From Alistipes sp. (GTDB lineage Bacteria; Bacteroidota; Bacteroidia; Bacteroidales; Rikenellaceae), in NCBI GenBank assembly GCA_031285485.1, contig JAITWC010000076.1, positions 1-9,542 of the forward strand: a stretch of DNA of 9,542 bases, given 5' to 3'. Below the pieces are notes generated by a model. The model saw only the letters and a list, made by a program, of their open reading frames with translations, had not been told where the DNA came from and did not search any database. Shown piece after piece: positions 1 to 4,425 of this stretch (positions within the stretch are counted from its first letter, which is position 1; each line of letters begins with the position of its first letter). The translations under genes were made by a program, and so were the position numbers.

Positions 1-59
1 TTCACCGCGCGTTCCTTGAACGCACGATCGTAATTCCTTTTTTCAATACTCTTTTCCAT
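1..59 (-). CDS. IS3/OrfA-like transposase, N-terminal fragment (partial)
   Basis: Nineteen codons are visible from the ATG at 59-57 and the frame is open at the window edge. The peptide begins MEKSIEKRNYDRAFKERAV. The pattern Arg-x-Tyr-Asp-x-x-Phe-Lys-x-x-Ala-Val is the usual opening of the helix-turn-helix protein OrfA of IS3/IS911-type elements, which binds the element's ends. The start is supported by the second copy at 4107, which keeps the ATG and 12 of the first 17 residues. TAACTTTG lies just before the ATG and has a TAGCTTTG counterpart in the other copy. It could be a promoter -7 element, though it sits very close to the start. The family assignment rests on a short peptide. Confidence 0.6.
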   Translation of the reverse strand, partial: MEKSIEKRNYDRAFKERAV

Positions 60-119
60 TGCCCAAAGTTAAGTTTTGTTTTGGCTTAACTTTTTATGCG
101 GGCTAAGTTAGGAACTCCA
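1..119 (-). mobile_element. Left end of an IS3-like insertion sequence, cut by window edge
   Basis: Read on the minus strand, the element starts at 119 with TGGAGTTCC and runs out of the window at position 1. It contains a 60-bp leader and the start of a transposase gene. Two facts support calling it an IS end. The whole stretch is recognisably repeated at 4043-4166 on the other strand, including terminus, leader and first codons. Its outer 37 bp (83-119) also match 4258-4294 at 30 of 37 positions, reading both from TGGA inward. Termini starting TG and ending CA fit the IS3 family. Only one end is visible, so it cannot be told whether this copy is intact. Confidence 0.7.
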
Positions 120-133
120 AAATGTTGCCACTT

Positions 134-164
134 ATTGATTTTTCACAAACAATTCATACCTTTG
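134..164 (+). promoter_or_regulatory. Bacteroidetes-type housekeeping promoter, plus strand
   Basis: TACCTTTG at 157-164 fits the -7 consensus TAnnTTTG of Bacteroidetes primary-sigma promoters exactly. ATTG at 134-137, 19 bp upstream, is one base from the -33 element TTTG and at the expected distance. Transcription would start at about 169-172. The promoter lies just outside the IS end and faces secA, which is read in the opposite direction, so it does not drive secA. The next plus-strand signals are terminators at 340-370 and 476-524, which suggests a short untranslated RNA. Confidence 0.55.
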
Positions 165-169
165 TGGGG

Positions 170-368
170 TAATGAAATGCGGTGCAGAATACCGCAACGC
201 CGGAGGGACAAATTCGGTGACATTTCGATTTACGACATTTTGACAAGCTGATTATAAGGCGGTTAGAAAAAGGCACAAAATCCCCTCTCTCCGCAAGTAA
301 CATTGATTTTCAATTAATTGCAAGATTTACACCGTTTTTACACCCGATAAGTGTAAGGCGGGTGTTTT
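170..368 (+). ncRNA. Candidate small RNA of about 200 nt, unidentified
   Basis: This stretch lies between a promoter (134-164) and an intrinsic terminator (340-370) on the same strand and has no credible reading frame. A first hairpin pairs GCGGT at 179-183 with ACCGC at 191-195. An 8-bp long-range helix pairs CGGAGGGA (201-208) with TCTCTCCG (286-293), with one G·U pair. The interior is AT-rich and only weakly structured. Two TTACACC copies (327-333 and 338-344) could each pair with GTGTAA at 351-356, and the second overlaps the left arm of the terminator. Length, closing helix and open interior are loosely reminiscent of 6S RNA, but I recognise no family signature. It lacks the conserved cores of RNase P RNA, tmRNA and SRP RNA. 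It could instead be an untranslated remnant. Confidence 0.35.
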
Positions 369-370
369 CT
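340..370 (+). terminator. Intrinsic terminator of the small-RNA candidate
   Basis: ACACCCG (340-346) pairs perfectly with CGGGTGT (359-365) across a 12-nt loop, followed by TTTCTTTT. The minus strand has no T-run after the hairpin, so the terminator works for plus-strand transcripts. A competing hairpin, TTACAC (338-343) with GTGTAA (351-356), shares bases with the left arm and would form first during transcription. Confidence 0.55.
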
Positions 371-382
371 TTTGGGAAAATT

Positions 383-468
383 GGCGAGTATTCGGCTGTT
401 GAGAATGGCCCCGAAAGAGGCCCCGTGGCTTTGTCACATCGCAACACCAAAATATCATCCCTCTCGCC
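383..468. other. Multi-hairpin structured segment, possible RNA
   Basis: GGCGAG (383-388) pairs with CTCGCC (463-468) and encloses three local hairpins. The first pairs ATTC (390-393) with GAAT (403-406). The second pairs GGCC (407-410) with GGCC (419-422) and, past one mismatch, closes C412-G417 over a GAAA tetraloop. The third pairs GTGGC (425-429) with GTCAC (433-437) over three T. Hairpins one and two abut, as in a stacked junction. The strand is unclear: the GNRA loop and one wobble favour plus, but another mismatch becomes G·U on minus. On plus it would be read-through from the promoter at 134-164, ending at 476-524. On minus it would lie past the end of secA. It matches no riboswitch or tRNA that I recognise. 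Confidence 0.3.
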
Positions 469-475
469 TACGCCG

Positions 476-524
476 AAAAAACAAACCCGCCTCAATTTTG
501 ATTTTGAGACGGGTTCTTTTTTTC
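476..524 (-). terminator. secA terminator, probably two-way
   Basis: AACCCGCCTCAA (484-495) pairs with TTGAGACGGGTT (504-515) over an 8-nt loop. The single mismatch is a G·U wobble in the minus-strand RNA. On the minus strand the hairpin is followed by TG and six T (complement of 476-481). On the plus strand it is followed by C and seven T (517-523). It starts 27 bp past the secA stop codon, so it ends secA and can also stop transcripts coming the other way. Confidence 0.85.
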
Positions 525-541
525 GTCGATCTGTTGATGCG

Positions 542-3500
542 TCATGCGTTCGCTCCGTGGCAGTTCTTATACTTCTTGCCACTGCCACAAGGGCAGGGAT
601 CGTTGCGGCCCACTTTTTTGTCGACCTGCACGGGCATGGGTTTGCCGCGGTCGCCAGCTCCTGCCTGACGCGCGGCCTCCATGCGCGAGGCGTGCAGACG
701 ATTGACGTCAATCTGCGCCCTCTCGCGCCGCGATACTTGTGCGGGAGCGGTGGAACCTTCGGGCGCCGTGCGAACCGGTATGTAGCTCTTGCCCACGATG
801 GACAGCACCTCGCGATTGACCTTGGCGAGCATCTTCATGAACAGGCCGAACGACTCGTGTTTGTAGATGAGCAGCGGGTCTTTCTGTTCATAGGTGGCGT
901 TCTGCACGCTTTGGCGCAGGTCGTCCATCTCGCGCAGGTGCTCCCTCCAGTTGTCGTCTATGGTGATGAGCATCACTATCTTGGAGAATGCTTTGTATAT
1001 CTCGTTGCAGTCCGTCTCGTAGGTTTTGCGCACGTCGGCCGACACGCGGTATCCGAGTGTGCCGTTGGTAAGGGGGATCAGTGTTTGCGCCCCCTGATGT
1101 GCCTCGCCGAGGTCTTTGTACATTTTGGCTATGAAGGGTCGGGCGACCTGTGCGACGTTTTGCGAGCGCCGTTCGTAGGCTGTTCGCAGATCGTTCACTA
1201 CCATCTCGGCAAGCTCTTTCCGTCCCGCAGCGCGGAACGCGGCTTCGTCGAACGAGATATGGACGGCCGCCATGCGGATCAACTCGAACGAGGCGTCCTC
1301 GAAGTCTGCTCCCTCCCACTCCTGCGCAAACTCCTCGGCGAAGTCCCACATTATGTTGTTGAGGTCTAACTCGATCCGTTCTCCGAACAGCGCGTGGCGG
1401 CGGCGGGTGTAGATCACCTCTCGCTGCGAGTTCATCACGTCATCGTACTGCAACAGGCGTTTGCGGATGCCGTAGTTGTTCTCCTCCACTTTTTTCTGTG
1501 CGCGTTCAATGGCGCTCGACATCATCTTGGCCTGTATCACCTCACCCTCTTCGAGACCCAGACGGTCCATCATGCCGGCGATGCGTGCCGAGCCGAACAG
1601 ACGCATCAGGTCGTCTTCCAGCGATACGAAGAACTGCGACGACCCGGGGTCGCCCTGACGTCCGGCACGTCCGCGCAACTGCCTGTCCACACGGCGGCTT
1701 TCGTGCCGCTCGGTGCCGACTATCGCCAGCCCCCCCGCGGCCTTCACCTCGGGCGTGAGCTTGATGTCGGTACCGCGGCCCGCCATGTTGGTTGCTATGG
1801 TAACCTGCCCGGCGTGTCCCGCTTCGGCAACGATCTGTGCTTCGAGTTGGTGTTGTTTGGCATTAAGCACGTTGTGCTTGATACCGCGCAGTTTCAACAT
1901 CCTCGAAAGCAGTTCCGAAATCTCGACCGACGTTGTACCCACCAACACCGGCCGGCCCGCGGTCACAAGGCGTGCTATCTCGTCGATTACGGCGTTGTAC
2001 TTCTCGCGTTTGGTTTTGTAGACAAGATCTTCGCGGTCGTCACGGATCACGGGGCGGTTTGTGCCGATCACCATCACGTCGAGCTTGTAGATGTTCCAGA
2101 ACTCGGCTGCCTCGGTTTCGGCCGTACCGGTCATCCCGGCCAACTTGTGGTACATGCGGAAGTAGTTCTGCAACGTGATCGTGGCGAACGTTTGCGTCGC
2201 CGCCTCGACCTGCACCTTTTCTTTCGCCTCGATAGCCTGGTGCAGTCCTTCGGAGTAGCGACGCCCTTCGAGGATACGCCCCGTCTGTTCATCGACAATC
2301 TTCACCTTGTTGTCCATCACCACATACTCCACGTCGCGTTCGAACATGCTGTACGCCTTGAGCAACTGGTTGACAGTGTGGACTCGCTCGCTCTTTATTG
2401 AGTAGTCGCTGACCAGAGCGTCTTTCTTTTCGGCTTTTTCTTCAGCGCTAAGCCCGGCATTTTCAAGCGATGCGATTTCGCTGCCGATGTCGGGCAGTAC
2501 GAAGAACCTTTCTTCCTTAAACGTGCGTGACAGGTTTTCGTGTCCCTTGTCGGTTAGATCCACCGAGTGACCTTTCTCGTCGATCACGAACCACAGATCG
2601 TCGGTGATCTCGGGCATTCGCTTGTTGTTGTCGGCCATGTAGGTGTTTTCGGTCTTCTGCAACAGCGATCTCACGCCCGTTTCGCTCAGAAACTTTATGA
2701 GGGGCTTGTACTTGGGCAGACCCTTGTGGGCGCGGAGCAACAACACTCCTGCCTCGTCCATCCTGCCTTCGCCGAACAGCTTTCGCGACTCGGTGACGAG
2801 TCTCGTAACGTCGGCCTTTTGCAGGTTGTAGAGACTTTCGATCGGAGCGCGGTACTGCTCGAACATCTGGTCGTCGCCCTTGGGCACGGGCCCCGATATA
2901 ATGAGAGGTGTACGGGCGTCGTCGATCAGGATCGAGTCGGCCTCGTCGACGATGGAGAAGTGCAATTTGCGCTGCACCAGATCGTCGGGCTGGATCGCCA
3001 TATTGTCGCGCAGGTAGTCGAACCCGTATTCGTTGTTGGTTCCGTAGGTGATGTCGGCCATGTAGGCTTTCCGGCGCGCGGTGCTTCCGGGCTGATGTTT
3101 ATCTATGCAGTCGACGCTCAGGCCGTGGAACTCGTACATCGGCCCCATCCACTCGCTGTCGCGCCGGGCGAGGTAGTCGTTGACGGTCACCATGTGGACA
3201 CCCTTTCCTGCGAGTGCGTTGAGGAACACCGGCAGTGTCGCCACGAGGGTTTTACCTTCACCCGTTGCCAGCTCGGCGATCTGACCTATGCGGCTTCGTT
3301 CGCCCACGTTCTTTGCGGGGTGTTTGCGGCTGTGGGTGAGGGCGACCCCGCCGAACAGCTGCACGTCGTAGTGCACCATGTCCCACGTTATCATGTTTCC
3401 GCCCGCCATCCAGCTGTTCTTGTAGACGGCGGTCTCGCCCTCTATGGTGACGAAATCTTTCGTGGCGGCGAGGTCGCGGTCGAAATCGGTGGCCGTGACC

Positions 3501-3892
3501 CTCACGGTGGAGTTCTCCTTGAAACGCCGCGCGGTCTCTTTCATCACGGCGAACGCTTCTGGCAACAGTTCTTCGAGTTTCTCCTCGATCTTTTCGTCGA
3601 TCTGTTTCGTCAGCTCCTCGATCTCTTTGGCCATCGCCTCTTTTCGGTCGAGGTGAATCTCCGGCGAGTCGATGTCGGCTTTGAGGGTTGCGATCCGTCC
3701 CTCCTCGGGGGCGATGAACTCGGCGATGGAGACTCGCATGGCAGCGCTCCGTGCCCGCAGTTCGTCGTTGGATATCGAGGCGAGTGTCGGATATATTTCG
3801 AGCGTGCGCGTAACATACGGCTCGATCATTTTCCGGTCGGTGTCGGCCTTCGAGCCGACAAAGAATTTGATTATGGAAGTTAAAGCACTCAT
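542..3892 (-). CDS. secA: Preprotein translocase ATPase SecA
   Basis: SecA is the cytoplasmic ATPase that binds unfolded preproteins and drives them through the SecYEG channel. All core motifs are present in this 1116-residue protein: Walker A ATGEGKT (209-215), DEAD (316-319) within VDEADSILIDDARTPLI, MAGRGTDI (703-710), the arginine motif QLRGRAGRQGDPG (738-750), LQYDDVMNSQR near 814-824, the scaffold stretch IDDNWREHLREMD (978-990), and the C-terminal zinc site CPC...CH (C1100, C1102, C1111, H1112), which in E. coli binds SecB and phospholipid. It is about 215 residues longer than E. coli SecA. The extra length is a charged, coiled-coil-like stretch at about 60-108, a segment at about 123-170 before HYDVQLFGG, and about 65 extra residues in the preprotein cross-linking region (about 340-430), as in other Bacteroidetes SecAs. 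The start is the first Met, whose MSALTSIIKFFVG opening fits the family. It is monocistronic. Confidence 0.99.
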   Translation of the reverse strand: MSALTSIIKFFVGSKADTDRKMIEPYVTRTLEIYPTLASISNDELRARSAAMRVSIAEFIAPEEGRIATLKADIDSPEIHLDRKEAMAKEIEELTKQIDEKIEEKLEELLPEAFAVMKETARRFKENSTVRVTATDFDRDLAATKDFVTIEGETAVYKNSWMAGGNMITWDMVHYDVQLFGGVALTHSRKHPAKNVGERSRIGQIAELATGEGKTLVATLPVFLNALAGKGVHMVTVNDYLARRDSEWMGPMYEFHGLSVDCIDKHQPGSTARRKAYMADITYGTNNEYGFDYLRDNMAIQPDDLVQRKLHFSIVDEADSILIDDARTPLIISGPVPKGDDQMFEQYRAPIESLYNLQKADVTRLVTESRKLFGEGRMDEAGVLLLRAHKGLPKYKPLIKFLSETGVRSLLQKTENTYMADNNKRMPEITDDLWFVIDEKGHSVDLTDKGHENLSRTFKEERFFVLPDIGSEIASLENAGLSAEEKAEKKDALVSDYSIKSERVHTVNQLLKAYSMFERDVEYVVMDNKVKIVDEQTGRILEGRRYSEGLHQAIEAKEKVQVEAATQTFATITLQNYFRMYHKLAGMTGTAETEAAEFWNIYKLDVMVIGTNRPVIRDDREDLVYKTKREKYNAVIDEIARLVTAGRPVLVGTTSVEISELLSRMLKLRGIKHNVLNAKQHQLEAQIVAEAGHAGQVTIATNMAGRGTDIKLTPEVKAAGGLAIVGTERHESRRVDRQLRGRAGRQGDPGSSQFFVSLEDDLMRLFGSARIAGMMDRLGLEEGEVIQAKMMSSAIERAQKKVEENNYGIRKRLLQYDDVMNSQREVIYTRRRHALFGERIELDLNNIMWDFAEEFAQEWEGADFEDASFELIRMAAVHISFDEAAFRAAGRKELAEMVVNDLRTAYERRSQNVAQVARPFIAKMYKDLGEAHQGAQTLIPLTNGTLGYRVSADVRKTYETDCNEIYKAFSKIVMLITIDDNWREHLREMDDLRQSVQNATYEQKDPLLIYKHESFGLFMKMLAKVNREVLSIVGKSYIPVRTAPEGSTAPAQVSRRERAQIDVNRLHASRMEAARQAGAGDRGKPMPVQVDKKVGRNDPCPCGSGKKYKNCHGANA

Positions 3893-3915
3893 AGTTCGGT
3901 TCAGGAATTATCCCG

Positions 3916-3944
3916 CAAAGCTACGCAAAACAACGCAATAAAAA
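3916..3944 (-). promoter_or_regulatory. Probable secA promoter
   Basis: On the minus strand TAGCTTTG (3923-3916) matches the -7 element TAnnTTTG. The -33 region is poor: TTTT at 3944-3941, 17 bp upstream, is the nearest fit to TTTG. Transcription would start near 3910, giving a leader of under 20 nt before the ATG at 3892. The leader has no clear Shine-Dalgarno site, as is usual in this phylum. The rest of the gap up to 4042 is AT-rich and holds a weak inverted repeat, GGAAAAA (3968-3974) with TTTTTCC (3985-3991), of unknown meaning. Confidence 0.5.
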
Positions 3945-4106
3945 GCGGATTTGGGAAGAATATAATCGGAAAAACGAAATCGGATTTTTCCCACACGCAC
4001 ACAGCACGCGTAATATGGGCGGAAATATCAGATGTACAAAACTGGAGTTCCTGCCTTGGCCCGCGCAAAGAGTTTAAGACAGAGAAACAAATCTTAGCTT
4101 TGGGAC

Positions 4107-4214
4107 ATGGACAAGATCATTGAAAAAAGGAGTTACGGTCGCACGTTCAAGGAGCGCCGCGGGAAGGCCCTGAAAAGTTTCAGAGGTTCCAAAAGTTCTC
4201 CGGCAAGCCTCTGA
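4107..4214 (+). pseudogene. Transposase OrfA stub, truncated
   Basis: The frame begins MDKIIEKRSYGRTFKER, identical at 12 of 17 positions to the transposase start at 59-1. After Arg-Arg-Gly-Lys it runs into the palindromic repeat and stops at TGA 4212-4214 after 35 codons. The match to the other copy is in frame up to about 4166 and then ends, so this is a broken remnant rather than a small gene. Pro, Ser and Lys in its tail come from the repeat DNA. TAGCTTTG at 4095-4102, just before the ATG, corresponds to TAACTTTG in the other copy. Confidence 0.6.
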
Positions 4215-4230
4215 AAAGTTTCAGAGGTTC
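4168..4230. repeat. Two copies of a 20-bp palindromic repeat
   Basis: CTGAAAAGTTTCAGAGGTTC occurs identically at 4170-4189 and 4211-4230, 41 bp apart. The second copy sits in a near-perfect palindrome, CCTCTGAAAAGTTTCAGAGG (4208-4227), with 9-bp arms around AG. The first has only the inner 6-bp arms plus one outer pair. This is the form expected of a REP-like or IS-borne palindromic unit. Neither hairpin is followed by a T-run, so they do not look like terminators. Confidence 0.7.
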
Positions 4231-4294
4231 TGGATTTCCAAACCTTAACAAAATATCGGCTTAACTCTTTGTGCGGCGAAAGTTTGGAAATCCA
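4231..4294. repeat. 64-bp segment with perfect 13-bp inverted ends
   Basis: TGGATTTCCAAAC (4231-4243) is repeated in reverse complement as GTTTGGAAATCCA (4282-4294). Both ends therefore have IS-type TGGA termini pointing inward. The right half also matches the outer 37 bp of the IS end at 83-119. The segment could be a miniature non-coding derivative of the IS nested in the larger remnant. It could equally form a cruciform or RNA hairpin. Confidence 0.65.
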
Positions 4295-4298
4295 CAAT

Positions 4299-4360
4299 AA
4301 AAAAAACAAACAGGGTTGCAGGTCTTGTGCGAACAATGTACCTGACAACCCTGTTTTGTT
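4299..4360 (-). terminator. Terminator of the susC-susD operon
   Basis: AAACAGGGTTG (4308-4318) pairs with CAACCCTGTTT (4346-4356). The stem continues inward with CAGGT (4319-4323) against ACCTG (4340-4344), leaving A4345 bulged, and with TTGT (4325-4328) against ACAA (4333-4336). On the minus strand it is followed by TTTG and a run of eight T (complement of 4299-4306), making a strong intrinsic terminator. It starts about 65 bp past the susD stop. The stretch between (4361-4425) is plain 3' untranslated sequence in which I see nothing else. The T-run abuts the IS remnant ending at 4294. Confidence 0.9.
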
Positions 4361-4425
4361 CCCGGAAATTAATTCAAACTAATCTAAAATCTGAAGGTTC
4401 GAAATTGAAGTGCTACACATAACCA

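Larger units (their letters stand above)
4043..4294 (+). mobile_element. Degenerate 252-bp IS remnant (internally deleted)
   Basis: The left end begins TGGAGTTCCT at 4043 and follows the IS end at 1-119 through its leader and first codons to about 4166. The right end (4258-4294) closes with GGAAATCCA. Its reverse complement shares the left end's TGGA, TTCC and CAAAGAGTT stretches, as expected of the two inverted termini of one element. Nearly all of the transposase is missing, replaced by the palindromic repeats at 4168-4230 and the 64-bp segment at 4231-4294. I see no convincing target duplication: the left flank ends ACAAAAC and the right flank starts CAATAAA. It could be a MITE-like derivative or two nested decayed copies. 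Confidence 0.6.

Noticed and set aside
172..243. Short plus-strand frame right after the small-RNA promoter (23 codons, starts MKCGAEYRN)
   Set aside because: The ATG lies within a few bases of the predicted transcript start with no ribosome binding site, and there is no gene downstream for it to act as a leader for.
200..296. tRNA-like reading of 201-293 (7-8 bp acceptor-like stem and TCCCC before it)
   Set aside because: No T-arm partner for TCCCC, no TTCGA-type T-loop, no D or anticodon arm with tRNA geometry, and no CCA end.
134..524. RNase P RNA or tmRNA spanning both terminators (about 350 nt)
   Set aside because: The length would fit, but the conserved RNase P core (GAGGAAAGUCC-like) and the tmRNA tRNA-like ends are absent.
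310..711. Minus-strand frame of 133 codons overlapping the secA 3' end
   Set aside because: It starts inside secA in another frame and runs through the secA terminator and the structured segment at 383-468. The open frame is better explained by chance.
362..3883. Three long plus-strand frames opposite secA (362-1369, 1394-2401, 2567-3883)
   Set aside because: They lie wholly or mostly antisense to a fully conserved secA, resemble no known protein, are rich in His, Val and Arg as expected of a complementary strand, and have no promoter of their own.
4168..4230. The palindromic repeats as a CRISPR array or terminator
   Set aside because: There are only two units, with one 21-bp interval and no cas genes, and no T-run follows either hairpin.
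4036..4300. Target-site duplication around the 4043-4294 remnant
   Set aside because: The left flank ACAAAAC and right flank CAATAAA share only loose AT-rich similarity and no aligned 3-4 bp direct repeat at the exact ends.
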